From contig JAQFWX010000005.1 in the NCBI GenBank assembly GCA_027605045.1, positions 1,364,001 through 1,428,000 on the forward strand: a DNA stretch of 64,000 bases, written 5' to 3'. A model generated the notes under the pieces. It had not been told where the DNA came from and did no database searches. It saw only the letters and a program-made list of their open reading frames with translations. How positions within the stretch are numbered: position 1 is the first letter of the stretch; every line of letters starts with the position of its first letter. Below are positions 36,449 through 49,200 of the stretch, piece by piece. The position numbers and the translations under genes are program-made. This DNA is from Phallus indusiatus. Lineage: Eukaryota > Basidiomycota > Agaricomycetes > Phallales > Phallaceae.

Positions 36449-36717
36449 TTGATATCAATATAAAGCCGCGGCGTAGATTGGCACCTACATACCCCGATTC
36501 CTTGCTGACTATCATGTATCAGAAATAAATTAAGCCCTCAATAGTTCAACGTTCAACGTTCAATATGTAACGGTTTAGAAAGATAGCGCGCCAAAGATAA
36601 CTGATACAAACGGACAGATGATATTTGGCAGGATAGAAGCAATGCACGGAAGATAACAAACTTGAATAGCGACGAGACAAAAAATGCGAGCAAAACATTT
36701 TACGCTGTGATGTGAGT

Positions 36718-37759
36718 TCAGAAAAACATATGATCATTGTCAGCGCCCAGCCCCGCATCATCACTATCATTATCATCAAGACCGTTTCCATTCATCTCAG
36801 TGACGTTCGTGGATTCACCAATGGCGTTACGCAGCTGTTCAGTTTCTTGCTCGGTCATGAAGCGGTACCACTCAGAGGGTACTTGGTTGTTACTAAAACG
36901 TAAGAAGTCCTTCATGTTCTCAAGAACCTTCATGGCCTTAGCTCGGTTGCTAAGATGCCAGAGACCATAGTTAATCAGATGCCTGTCAAAAGGAGACTGG
37001 AGTTCGGCTACGTGGGTGTCGTGTTCTGGGCGTCGTCCGGATTTTACGCAGTCTGCGAGGTGTCGTGTAATCTTGATGCGATAGAAAGCAGGGAAAAAAG
37101 GACTCCAAATCATACCCGGGAAAATCTACGTGGTATATTAATTGGGAACGCTAGACGTTCTCTGACACGGAGGGAACATTCACCATAGTCTCAAGAAGGG
37201 GCTTGTCAATCCTTGTGCGAACGTGATTCTCGGACTGAAATGCTGCGATTGCGCATGCCATAAGCTGATCAAAAGAATTGCTTTCTTTAGTAATGACGAG
37301 AAAACGGTGCGCGCGTGAACTTTCGTCTAGAACAGCGGTGTCGACGGTGAGATCAAAGGAAGTATGTTGTTGAACCAGTGAACTGTGAGCATTGGTGCGA
37401 ACGATCGTGGAGCCTATGCGAGCCATACCCAAAAATTGTAACATGAGTTTGATAGCTTGGCCAGGCGAATTTTCCTGGAATGAGCTGTCCCTCAACTCCG
37501 GTGGGAGGCTGAAATCGCGAATATGAATGCCTCTGAGCAGTAGGAGCGATTCAAGAACTTCATCTTGACCTGCGTTTTGGCAATGTATATCTTCGGGGTA
37601 TGTGTACCTGAGAAAGTCGGCGTATTCTGGGTAACGCCAGTTGGGCGGACGGAGCTCGTTTATAGGTTTACCAAAAAAAGCAGTTGAATCGCAAGGAGAA
37701 CGATGGATCCTGTAGAAATCAGTTTGTTCTTTACCCCATGCAGACTGGCCAGTTGGCAT
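36718..37759 (-). CDS. Family Y protein, left-arm copy, 327 aa
   Basis: Exons 37759-37184 and 37125-36718 join in phase 0 through a 58-nt intron to 327 residues. The product starts MPTGQSAWGKEQTDFYR; an upstream exon may exist, because an open frame continues to 37801. It contains YPEYADFLRYTYPED, LTVDTAVLDE and FLVITKESNSFDQL. Exon 2 starts IFPGMIWSPFFPAFY and includes YGLWHLSNRAKAM and a PSEWYRFM segment. The C-terminus is acidic (NDSDDAGLGADNDH). No signal peptide or named domain is recognised. Two intact and three broken copies in the window argue for a real, mobile or repeatedly duplicated gene of unknown function. Confidence 0.72.
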
Positions 37760-37865
37760 TTTGTTAATGCTGATGCTTGGTGCAAGACCAAGATCGATCA
37801 AGGTGATTCCTTCGTGACCGTGACCACCACCATTGGTGAGCTTGTGCCAAGATGGTGTTTTATAC

Positions 37866-39240
37866 TACTTATTTCTTCTCATCAGAGTTGGGGTTCCAAC
37901 CTGCCTGAGTTTCTGTCAGGCGCATGAGCGCGATCATCACAAGTTTTCCTCAGCTAGTATGGCAACGCTGAAATTCAAGATTGCACAGTCAAGTGTTGTT
38001 GGGCACCTAGGCCTTAGGCGCTGAACCACACGAGCATTCTCTTTGCATTCTCTATTGCGTATTAGCATCCATTGGAGCCCAATTTGAATCCTTGTTGCAT
38101 ATACAATTATTTGTCTTGGACACTCCTATTTGTCGACATTCCTTTATTTATTTCCATCTCGCCTAGTTCAGTTCTATTCTATCAGCAGGTGGTGGACGCG
38201 TTGTGAGAGCAGTGCAAGTAGACAGTACATGACACTTCACAATATTCAGGGAAGCTCAAAGTCTGTTCTGGAAAGAGGTACACAGCACTGGCAGGCTTCG
38301 GATGGTATTAGTTACATGATGGATAGGTTCTTAGTCAAAGTGCTACTTTTGGCGCATCTGGGTTGCCCATACATTATCAGAGCTGAGCTTAGAGAGGGCT
38401 AGTGATTGGCGCCTGGCAGCCAGGCCTCAGGCCGCCTGGGACGGTACCCAATGCCTAGAAAGTGATATAAGAAAGGGGCATGTCGGTTGTGGGCGGTGGC
38501 GTGCTGCCACCGGGGCGGGGCTGGCGCTCTTGTTCCGCGGACGTTCTGAGCACAGCTCTTCCCCACAACCTACATACCACGGACACCATCACGGTGCGAG
38601 ACGAGGCGAGGCAGGATTCTCACCATCACTGGACTGCTATTTATTTATACTGTTCAAAGTTGTCAAGACAGACTGTACAGCCTCAGGCTCCGAATGTTGC
38701 GTCTATTCGTACTGGCTGCCTCGCAAATAAACAAAAGCCTTATCTATGGATAATCATGATTGGAAAGTCAATACATGATCATCGCCTCAGGCCGCTTCAA
38801 AAACAATTATCAGTATATTGCAATCCAGTGGCAACCGCTCAGGCTTTTTGTCGACACTAGGAATGCAGGAGAATCTCAAATATGAAAGCTTTGTAATTGT
38901 GAGTGTATATAGAGGCTTGGAGTCTATTTAATTACGTACGGACAATCAAGACAAGCAAAATGCGTCGATGACATAGTAGTAGTATGTATAAGGAAAGTAT
39001 CTAGCACTGGGCACGCGTACCCACATAAGACTGCTCCTGCTGCATTTTCGTTTTATTCCCTTCTCTTCAATCGATTCTGAAAGGTATGACCGGGCCTGGA
39101 ACCGCCAATTGTCAAGACATATTAAGTAGGACGTCAACACTACCCGTCTGTCTTCCGGTTCAAAGTGATTCTTATGAGCCTAGAAGACCCCGTCTTGTAA
39201 CGTGTCTTTGGTGGGATGGTTTACAGTCTCCATATTTTGA
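37866..39240. other. Spacer of the inverted repeat, no gene recognised
   Basis: Unique sequence at the centre of the inverted repeat. 38395-38560 is clearly more GC-rich than its surroundings and contains several CCTCAGGC-type strings that recur at about 38680 and 38785. I could not match it to a known element. The open frames here have no domains. Confidence 0.45.
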
Positions 39241-39249
39241 ATATTGGTG

Positions 39250-39505
39250 CTAGTAATGGGAGTCATCAAAAATAAGAACTTCGACCCCGCGAAGTTTCGA
39301 GATGGGCAATAATACCACAGCCGCCAGAAGGAGGCCCCTTTTAGAGGTGCGTACTTTGTCTATTACTGAAACACTCGGATTTATCTCATTCCGGAAGATC
39401 ATCCTATGCAGCCTTACGGTATCTGTCATTCTCAAATTAGACTATCAACTCGACACATCTCGAAGATGTCAATCATTTGGCATCGAATCGGCTCTTCTCC
39501 AGATA
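39250..39505 (+). promoter_or_regulatory. Conserved upstream block of NEF copy H (type 2)
   Basis: GGGAGTCATCAAAAATAAG..TTTTAGAGGTGCGT at 39257-39345, and CGACACATCTCGAAGATGTCAATCATTTGGCATCGAATCGGCTCTTCTCC at 39451-39500, in the same order and spacing as before copies C, E, F and G. Confidence 0.6.
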
Positions 39506-39611
39506 CAACTGAGTAACCTACCAATCACTGAAGGCGCTGAAAAGCATTGGCATTGGCAGCCTACATATAAACCGCGTCCGCACACCAGCAGGCTTCGCTC
39601 CCTAAGCAGAC

Positions 39612-42600
39612 ATGCCCAAAGATCGTGAGTGTTTCTCGATCATAGCGTCCAATTACTCTTTTAATGGCTTTTCAACTTGCTAGCTCTTGACAATCTTCAT
39701 GCTCGAACGAAGGAGAGCATTAGAAAAGCTAGCGAAACTATTCTTTCACTACAGCCCGCTCGAAATGATTCGACGGCGGCGCCAAAAAAGGTGGTGGAAG
39801 TGTGCTTAACCTGCGGAACGTTAGCTGTACATATCCTCAAAGCCCTTGGCTCAGTGTATCCTATGTGTTCCAATGTGGCAGACGTGCTATCAGTCAGTTG
39901 TCCATCATATTGCTCATTCACCATACGAAATTCATATAGCATGATATTGCAGGCTGCTATTCAAATGGAGCAAGGGAGAGAAGAAAATGATGTTCGGATC
40001 GTCTCTGTATATATAGAATTGGTGAGTCGAGCATATGCTGTTAATTTCCTGTAGTATTAAAATCATACATTAATAGGCTGACTTTATATGCGAACTCAAA
40101 CTTGTGGAATCTCCTACAGGTTCAATCATAGAGCACTTCCACCAGTCGGTAATCCGACCTATGGAGGACCTCCTTCTAAGATTTAGCGAATTTAGCGGGT
40201 GAGTATCCATTATCTGTTCCATCCTATTCACCTGCAGATTTGGCGATAGAAAATATTATGGTCCTGGTGGCACCATATCCCGATCCCGTCGACTCCAGAA
40301 TTTATTCAGTGCGATTTGATTTTTTTTCTCATCTGCCTCTAGATTCATTTGCTAAAAAATTTCGGTTCTCAAGAGAACATACTCTCTGCAGATAATCACC
40401 GGAAAAATCTCAATGGGTTTCTTAACGAGATCATAAATCTACGGAGGAAACTGAGTAGTCTTCTTACCGTCGAAATAGCCACGACCCTCAACAGAAACCT
40501 TCAAAAATCATAACCAGCCAAACATCGATTGAGAGATCTATAGGCGGATACATTGATGTTACTGCACGAGAACCGACGATACTGGACCGGGAAGAACTTG
40601 AAGAAATATTTCAACGGCATCTGTCTAATTCGGCATTATTTCGGGACGAAAATTTCAGCGCAGTATTACAGTCAACACTAAATGAATGGAAGGAGATGGA
40701 CAAGCAAAACAAGTGCGTCAACATGACATCAATTAGAAGATTTCCTGGCATTCTGACAGACAAACACATTAGAGCGTTGTTTGACCTTAAATTCAAGTTT
40801 ATTCTGGATAAATTCAGCGCGGAGACTCGGTACCTCCATGACTGGCTTAAAGAACAAGTATAGTTCATTCCACCGTATTAGCCTCAGGCTGTGTCAATTG
40901 ATCATGTCATGTTAAAGGCTGGCGAAGGACCTCACAATATGATACCCGACCTGGATTTTCAAGTGAGTTTTTCCGTCCTGGTCAATTCGAAAATGGTAAC
41001 TGACACACGCTAAGGAAATTTGGTTGCGTATGTCTTTTTCATGTTGTGAAAATCGGTTACTAAATATATTTGTAACCTTCTCTTCTCTCCAGAGACGGTG
41101 AAAACTTAGACTTTACTTCCCTTGCAATTTGTGACTATTTTAGGGCAGGCCGGAAAACGATCCAGTGTGGAAAGACGTCAATTTATAGATGGTAAATATC
41201 CCAGCCTTTGAAAATAGTTTGGCGTTCTTCATCTCGTCACTGTTTTTTATCTTGATTTGCGTCGCATATTATAGGCTTGAGCCATTATTTTGCACTCAAA
41301 ATGAAAAAGGCTGAAACCACTGGCTCTCCTGCGGATTCCTGGACTACGGACATCATTTGCTCCGTTCCATGTAAGTATGGCGTTAGTATGTAAGTTGACT
41401 TCTGACAAACATCGTGTGGCATAGATCATGCAGGTCAGAAAAGTAGTCCTGTCATTATCAACGTATTTCCCGCTGACATAGTGCTATCACTTAGCCATTT
41501 GTGATGCTATCGACAGAGGTATGATATATTCATAGAAAACATAACCCCTTGTCATGCTTAGTGATATTCACGCACGTTCACCCAAGATGCCAGTGGATAC
41601 ATTTCAGTCAGCGAAATAGTCGCCTTTTTGCAGCGGAAACCCCTAGCACTTGGCTGGACAAACTTGCAATGGCTTGCATAGTGAGGTTGCTTCGCCGTCG
41701 GAAGGCTTGAAGCATATTTTGATTTTGTTGTTAGCTGCGCTTATGGCTGGCATGCCGATAATCTCTTGTGCGTTTTCGTTCTCGGGCTACACTTACTCGG
41801 CAGACACCTGACGTCTTTGATATACTGTCCTGTTACCTTAAAAATGAACAGTTATTCGGAACAGCTCAGTCGACTACTGGTCAGAGTACATAGGTCTGGA
41901 GATTACTACTACAATTGCTTTCAACATTTCGAGAAACCTTTACGCATGTCACAAAATGGCTTGCACTCTCTCGCTGGAGATCTTACTCCCTGGGCTGCCA
42001 AAAATATGGACGAAATGATACTCCAAAGAAGGGCTTGGGTTACCCAAAATATAAGAAATGGTCTTCGAAAAAGCTCTTACCGCCTGGATCCTTCAGTGGT
42101 GAGCCCGATAGCTGGCGGTGACCAAGTTGAATGGGTTCGTATTGTCGTTCCTCATTGCGTATGCAATTATCATTTCACAGATGCTAATGTCCAACAGTGG
42201 TTTTTTCCCGTTGCCTTCGTCCTGTTTTCATATCACATAGATATCCTAAGCGACAGTACAAACGCTTTACCAGAACATTTCCTCGAGGACGCTCAAATGT
42301 CCTTGAAGACTCTTTTCAACGCCTACGATGCGCGAGTGGTCGAGCTGAAACTCATATGGCGAAGACTTCCAGGAGATATCACCAAGGCTATGAAATACTA
42401 TGCCAACGGTCTTTTTGCTCATTATTTCACGGTACGCCGCTGAAAGGGCTGCGACGGTTATTAGCAAGTTAATTGCATGCTTCAATATCACAGGCTTTCA
42501 ATGTTTCGCAGGTTTCCGAAATCAACAAGTCAAATTTAAAAGTAAAGTAAGTCATAATTGATTCGTTGGATCTGGGACTGTACATCTTTTGGTCATTAGG

Positions 42601-43539
42601 TTTGTCGAGTCCGACGACATGACACCAGATAACCGTCTTGCTGGGGAAGAAGAAGCAAAGCAGTTTGGTGTCAAAGATGCTACTCCGTATGCTGGTTATC
42701 CTCGTGCGCACAGCGGACGTCCTTCTGAATATCACTCCCGTATGGCTGCTATTGAAAGCCCATATGATGATATGTCTCTTAGAAACAGAGCAAGGCCTCC
42801 AAGGTATCCCTTAACTATGGCTGTTACCTCATATGCTAATCAGCTTCCTGCGCAAAGCTCATATCCTCCAATGCATCCCTTTGGTGCAGGTGTTGCCCCA
42901 GTGTATTCCAGTCAACCTGAGCAGAGCTCATACCCCCCAGGAGATGCCCCTGATACGAGTGCCAGTCCCCCATATACTAGTCAGTCATCTACTCAAAGCG
43001 CACCCAGAGATTCTGTCGGTGCACGCGCCCGCTATGAACGAAAACTGGTTGAATATGTTCCGCCGACTTTAGTCCTTGAGCCCCTCGACGGTTCGTTTCA
43101 ACGCAAATATTTGCGTTTAAGTCGGCCAATAAGGTTAGGGAAAGAGATCATAAGGGGTACATCTCCACAAAAGGATAATGGGATTTTTGCCTCTGAAGCC
43201 TTGAGCAGAGTACATGCAAAAGTATGGGAGGAGGATGGTAAGGTATGTTTGAAGATCATGGATTCCCGATAGAGAAGGGATACTCAAGCAAGTTAAGGTG
43301 TATATTAGTGATCTAGGGAGCACAAACGGAACTTATGTTAATGGTCAACGATTGTCCCCTGAAGGAGTTGAATCATGGCCTTTCGAGCTACAAAACGGGG
43401 ATATCCTTGTGAGTAATTGAGGTCAAAAGGGTATCGCTAGCTTAGACTTTTACTTATCGTTTATCCTCAGCACTTGGGAGCTAATACTGGAACCGTGTGG
43501 AGAGTGATTGCACGAGTTCAAATCCATACTATGTTGTGA
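39612..43539 (+). CDS. NEF family copy H in the spacer, non-repetitive linker
   Basis: Start ATG 39612; exon 1 39612-39624 (MPKD), exon 2 39684-39892 (LDNLHARTKESIRKA..VADVLS). Then come the AAIQMEQGREENDVRI and ADFICELKLVESP exons. In the N-domain one A is missing from a run at about 40505 (other copies read LQKIITSQ), which causes a frameshift. The EF-hand loop is canonical, DASGYISVSE, at 41589-41617, followed by WTNLQWLA and CAYGWHADNL. The helical domain is 41850-42443. The linker (42.6-43.05 kb) is Pro/Ser/Tyr-rich but not tandemly repeated (SSYPPMHPFGAG, QSSYPPGDAP), so it may show the state before minisatellite growth. The FHA domain (43055-43420) has LGKE, SRVHAKVW and STNGTYVNG. The last exon ends VIARVQIHTML at 43539. 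Confidence 0.7.
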
Positions 43540-43789
43540 TTCAGTACAAGTCTTAAAGGTCACTGGAGTGGAAGGTGTAGATAATAACAAGTTTCGTTGA
43601 ACTTGAAGAGTAATTTAATCATATGCATATTGACAAATTAAAAGGAGAACTCGAGTCATGGAGCCTATCGTTGAATTAGGAACAATCTTTCATTCTCTAA
43701 CTGCACTGCCTCACATGACTCATGTCAGAAGTCGGGGGCGGATTCCTGAGGCCTGAGATCTACTAAGTATTTTTGTCAGCCCACGGAAG

Positions 43790-44101
43790 TATTAGAGACT
43801 AAAGACGATGTCGATGTGATTCGAACTAGCCGAAATAGAAGCTTTTAGAAGCTTTACGGGATCTCTCACGACAGGTCATTTCCAATTCCGGGTCAAACAA
43901 CTATCAACGACGTATCTGAAAGATGTGAATAAATTCCCGGCGAATCGGCACTTTTTTAGATGCACGAGGCTGCCGAAGCAATCTACTGACACTGCAGACG
44001 CTGGATTAAGCTATGTATATAAGTTGCATTTGCATCAGAAGAAGTGATGACAGGCTGTGCGCAGATAAGTATTTGTCCTTGGAGATGATGCCCAAAGATC
44101 G
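43790..44101 (+). pseudogene. Orphan NEF promoter plus exon 1
   Basis: Type 1 promoter like that of copy A, with a TATA-like element at 44011-44021 and the block GACGTATCTGAAAGATGTGAATAAATTCCCGGCGAATCGGCAC at about 43910-43952. ATG 44088 opens MPKD, then homology stops at 44101. Confidence 0.65.
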
Positions 44102-44117
44102 TGCCTATCCAATGCCA

Positions 44118-44195
44118 AATTGAAGACGCGTTCCAAGATGCGTTTTCAGATATCAAATTACTTTGAACCGGAGGAGAGACGGGAGCATGTTGACG
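44118..44195 (+). pseudogene. Family Z remnant
   Basis: GAAGACGCGTTCCAAGATGCG..TTTGAACCGGAGGAGAG is the DAFQDAFS..FEPEE helix with a frame break. Same block as at 22.24 kb; both precede a family Y copy. Confidence 0.5.
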
Positions 44196-44387
44196 TCTTA
44201 ATGTGTGCGGTTCAAATCGTTTCACCATCGAAACAGGAGACGTGTTGGAACGATGTTTCATTGCGCCTGGCGACATTTCAACGACATTTAGTGTAAAACA
44301 CCATCGCACAAGCTCACCAGTGGTGGTCACGGTCACGCAGTGGCCTTGATCGATCTTGGTCTTGCACCAAGCATCAGCATTGACAAA

Positions 44388-45427
44388 ATGCCAACTGGCC
44401 AGTCTGCATGGGGTAAAGAACAAACTGATTTCTACAGGATCCATCGTTCTTCTTGCGATTCAACTGCTTTTTTTGGTAAACCTATAAACGAGCTCCGTCC
44501 GCCCAACTGGCGTTACCCAGAATACGCCGACTTTCTCAGGTACACATACCCCGAAGATATACATTGCCAAAACGCAGGTCAAGATGAAGTTCTTGAACTG
44601 CTCCTACTGCTCAGAGGCATTCATATTCGCGATTTCAGCCTCCCACCGGAGTTGAGGGACAGCTCATTCCAGGAAAATTCGCCTAGCCAAGCTATCAAAC
44701 TCATGTTACAATTTTTGGGCATGGCGCGCATAGGCTCCACGATCGTTCGCACCAATGCTCACAGTTCACTGGTTCAACAACATACTTCCTTTGATCTCAC
44801 CGTCGACACCGCTGTTCTAGACGAAAGTTCACGCGCGCACCGTTTTCTCGTCATTACTAAAGAAAGCAATTCTTTTGATCAGCTTGTGGCATGCGCAATC
44901 GCAGCATTTCAGTCCGAGAATCACGTTCGCACAAGGATTGACAAGCCCCTTCTTGAGTCTATGGTGAATGTTCCCTCCATGTCAGAGAACGTTGAGCGTT
45001 CCCAATTAATACCACGTAGATTTCCCCGGGTATGATTTGGAGTCCTTTTTTCCCTGCTTTCTATCGCATCAAGATTACACGACACCTCGCAGACTGCGTA
45101 AAATCAGGACGACGCCCAGAACACGACACCCACGTAGCCGAACTCCAGTCTCCTTTTGACAGGCATCTGATTAACTATGGTCTCTGGCATCTTAGCAATC
45201 GAGCTAAGGCCATGAAGATCCTTGAGAACATGAAGGACTTCTTACGTTTTAGTAACAACCAAGTACCCTCTGAATGGTACCGCTTCATGACCGAGCAAGA
45301 AACTGAACAGCTGCGTAACGCCATTGGTGAATCCACGAACGTCACCGAGATGAATGGAAACGGTCTTGATGATAATGATAGTGATGATGCGGGGCTGGGC
45401 GCTGACAATGATCATATGTTTTTCTGA
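44388..45427 (+). CDS. Family Y protein, right-arm copy, 327 aa
   Basis: Exons 44388-44963 and 45020-45427 (56-nt intron, phase 0) give 327 residues, nearly the same as the left-arm protein at 36718-37759. The open frame continues upstream of the first ATG to an acceptor-like CACGCAG at 44340, so a 5' exon is possible. A direct-repeat relative, broken, lies at 22.39-23.0 kb and shares the preceding 250 bp. The acidic C-terminus (NDSDDAGLGADNDH) and YGLWHLSNRAKAM helix are intact. Function unknown. Confidence 0.75.
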
Positions 45428-45639
45428 ACTCACATCAGTGTAAAATGTTTTGCTCGCCTTTTTTTGTCTCGTCGCTGTTCAAGTTTGTTATCTTCTGTGC
45501 ATTGCTTCTATCCTCCCAAATATCATATCTGTCCGTCTGTATCATTTATCTTTGCCGCGCTATCTCTTCGAACCGTTACATATTGAACGTCGAGCTATTG
45601 ATATTGAGGGCTTAATTTCTTTCTGATACATCATAGCCA

Positions 45640-46020
45640 CTGGCAGCAAGGAATCGGGATATTTAGGTGTATGTATTGCAACGCGAGGATCCATTCCATC
45701 TTGCGCTCTCTGGTCTCATAGAGCATTACTTTGAGCCAGACGGGTACATTTGCAAGTAAACGTATAGCTATTGTTCACTATCTAACCACCGCTAAAGGTG
45801 GACAATATACCCAGAATTCAAGACCGGAGACAGGCATACATGCGTAGATATCTCCATTCGTCGTTGAACTTGTATGTTTGAGCTGTAGGCGACCGACGGT
45901 CGTATCGCTCAATGGCAAACACATGCTAACTTAGCATGTGTTTGCCATTGAGCTGAACCCTGGTTCGTCACCAGATTCCAGCCCGGCTTCCTTCTCCTCA
46001 CTCCCGCACCGTCTGTTGAC
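45640..46020 (+). pseudogene. Family Z remnants, right arm
   Basis: LIEHYFEPDGYIC-like segment at about 45718-45760, then a degenerate exon 2 (VDNIPRIQD) and exon 3 region. The exon 3 part contains a perfect 47-bp palindrome absent from the left arm. Confidence 0.55.
45907..45953. repeat. Perfect hairpin, 23-bp arms, 1-nt loop
   Basis: GCTCAATGGCAAACACATGC.. at 45907-45929 is followed by one C (45930) and its exact reverse complement at 45931-45953. The left arm of the large inverted repeat does not have it. It lies where family Z exon 3 would be. Confidence 0.95.
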
Positions 46021-46257
46021 AATCCTGGACACGTCGAGATATGTTCCTCTTGTAGTAAATCCTATATACAACCTTTTTTTTTACCATATCAAAGTGTGAA
46101 TATTTCCGAACCCTTGATGCAAATGATGTGGGGCAGCGCAGTCAGAGAATGAAAGATCAGCGTTAGGCGCCGTGAACCGAGGCTCTTTTCGACTCGGACT
46201 CAGAAGTTCTCGCCTTTATCAATACTCATTACAATTGAAGAATTACTTTCTTGTTAA

Positions 46258-49200
46258 TTACACTGCTTCTACGAGGATTTGAACCCGTGCAGTTACTCCA
46301 CACATGGATCCAAAATCAGGTCCCAAATGCTGAGGATAAACGATAAGTAAAAGTCTAAGCTAGCAATCCCCTTTTGACCTCAATCACTCACAAGGATATC
46401 CCCGGTTTGTAGCTCAAGAGGCAATGATCTAATTCCTTCACGCGACAATCGTTTACCATTAACATAAGTTCCGTTCGTGCTCCCTAGATCCTTAATATAC
46501 ACCTTAACTTGCATGAGTGCCCTTCTCCATCGCGACTTCACGGTCTTCAAACGTACCTTACCACCCGCATCCCCTACTTCTGCATCCCCTACTTCTGCAT
46601 GTCCTGTGCACAATGCTTCACAAGCGAAGATCCCATTTTTCTCTAGTGGAGATGTACCCCTGACCATCTCTTTCCCTAACCTTATTGGTTGACTTAGACG
46701 CAAATATTTACGTTGAAACGAACCGTCGAGGGGCTCAAGGACTAGAGTCGGCGGTGCATATCTCGGTCTCCGTTCATCGCAAGGATGCGGATTAGCTATT
46801 TTAGCATCAGTGCAAGGTCCAGGATTACCTGGAGTCTGTGGAGGAAGCTGACGAGCACATGAGCTCATACTAAAAGGATTCTTTGGAGGGTATGTGGACT
46901 GCTCAGGAAGCCGACCATGATAAGGGGCAGCGCACACATTAAAGGGATACCACGGAGAATATCCGCATTGTGCAGGAAGCTGTTTAGCATACGGGTCAGG
47001 AGCCATGGTTAATGGATGCCTCGGGGAGCTTGCACAGTTTCCATAGTTGATATTTGGGGCATCACCTGTAATAAAGCCCGGAGACGGTTTCTGAGCGGGT
47101 TGTGGTTTTGGAACAGGATGTGGTTTTGGAACAAGATGTGGTTTTGGAACAGGATGTGGTTTTGGAACAAGATGTGGTTTTGGAACAGGATGTGGGTTTG
47201 GAACTGGATGTGGGTTTGGAGCAAAGCACGGGTTCTGAACAGGCAATAGGTTTGGAACAGGATGTGGTTTTGGAGCAGGATGTGGGTTTGGAACAGGATG
47301 TGGGTTTGGAACAGGATGTGGGTTTGGAACAGGATGTGGGTTTGGAGCAAAGCACGGGTTCTGAACAGGCAATAGGTTTGGAACAGGATGTGGGTTTGGA
47401 ACAGGATGTGGTTTTGGGGCAGGATGTGGTTTTGGGGCAGGATGTGGTTTTGGAACAGGATGTGGTTTTGGAGCAGGATGTGGGTTTGGAGCAAAGCACG
47501 GGTTCTGAACAGGCAATAGGTTTGGAACAGGATGTGGTTTTGGGGCAGGATGTGGTTTTGGAACAGGATGTGGTTTTGGAGCAGGATGTGGTTTTGGAGC
47601 AAAGCACGGGTTCTGGGCAGGACATGGGCTTTGAGCAGGACATGGGTTTGGAACAGGACGTGGGTCTTGAGCAGTTTGAGCAGGACATGGGTTTTGTGCG
47701 GGATGTGTGCTCTGAGCAGGAAGCGCATTAATACATGGGTTGGGAATCATACCGGGGCTATGTCCAGAAGGACGTCCGCTGAATGCACACAAAGGACTAA
47801 GAGGGCTAGGAACCTCCACACAGGGTTGCTTTACTTTTGCCTTGGCGGGACCATTATCTGATGACATGTTGTCGGACTCCATATCCCTGTTGGGAAACTG
47901 CGGATCGTTGGGAACCTACATATGATACAAGCACTCGGTTAACTTGCTAAGGACTTGGGCAGAGATACAAACGACGTGCCTTAAAATAATTGGCGAAAAG
48001 ACCATTGGCATAGTGTCTCATAGCCTTGGTAGTATCTCCTAGACGTCTTCGCCAAATGTTGTTCAGCTCGTCTGCCCGCGCATCGTAAGTCTCAAAAAGA
48101 GTTTTCAAGGACGTTTGGGCGTCCTCGAGGAAACATTTTGGTGAAGTGTCTTTACATGCACTTAGAACATCGTTTTGATACGAAAACAGGACGAAGGCGG
48201 TAGGAAAAAACCACTGTCTGGATATTAGCATCTGCGAAATGACGATAGCATACGTAGTAAGAAACAATGATACGAACCCATTCAACTTGGTCATCACCAG
48301 CTATCAGTCTCACCAGTGAAGGGTCTAGACGGTAAGAGCTTTTTGATAGACCGTTTTTTATACCTTCAGTGATCCAGGCCCTCCTTTGGAGTATCATTTT
48401 GTCCATATTTTTGGCAGCCCAGGGAGTAAGGTCTTTAGCGAGTGGGTGCAAGCCATTTTGTATCATGCGTAAAGGCTTCTCGAAACGTGGAAAGTATTTG
48501 TAGTAGCAAGCTTTGGACTCATGTGCTTTAGCAAGTAGTCGATCCAGCTGTTCCGAAAAACTGTTCATTTTTCAAGACAATAATATCAGAGATGTCAAGT
48601 TATGTGTCTCAGGCCGAGTAAGTGAGGACAAAAACTTACAAGATATTATCAGCATGCCAACCGTAGGCACAGCTAAAAAAAAATTAAAATACACTCCAAG
48701 CCTTCCGGTGAAACTACCTCACTATGCAAGCCATTGCAAGTTTGTCCAGCGAAGCGCTCGTGGTTTTCGTTGCAAAAATGAGACAAAATCGTTGATTGAA
48801 ATGTATCCGCTGGCATCTTGGAGCAAGCAGGCAAATATATCATTTAGTATGACAGGGAGTTGCGTTTTCCGTAAATACATCGTACCTCTGTCGATAGCAT
48901 CACAAATGGCTAAATGACAGCACCACTGTCAGCGAGCAATACGTCGATAATGATAAGACTACTTCTCTGACCATCGTGATCTATAGTATACAATATTAGT
49001 GAGAAGTCTACTTAGTGCTAACGTCTGCCTTACATGGAACGGAGCAAATGATATCGAGTGTCCAGTCAGCGCCAACGGTCGTAGCTCGTTTCGGTGCAAA
49101 ATAATGGCTCAAGCCTATACGCCGTAAATCCAGAGAAGTGACGCGACAAAGAACACCAAGCCTACTTACCATCTATGAACCGTCGTCTTTCAACACTAGA

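Larger units (their letters stand above)
25976..37865. repeat. Left arm of a large inverted repeat
   Basis: Near-identical in reverse complement to about 44288-57030. Paired coordinates sum to about 82,990 from the Y remnant through FAD monooxygenase to the start of NEF copy F. They sum to about 82,140 from the family Y gene inward, because the NEF linker is about 790 bp longer in the right arm. The inner end is at GTATAAAACACCATC (about 37860). Confidence 0.9.

Noticed and set aside
47102..47731. Plus-strand VLEQDVVLEQDV frame and the two extra minus frames (KTTSCS, HILFQN)
   Set aside because: Shadows of the copy G minisatellite; no conserved start, domain or splice context.
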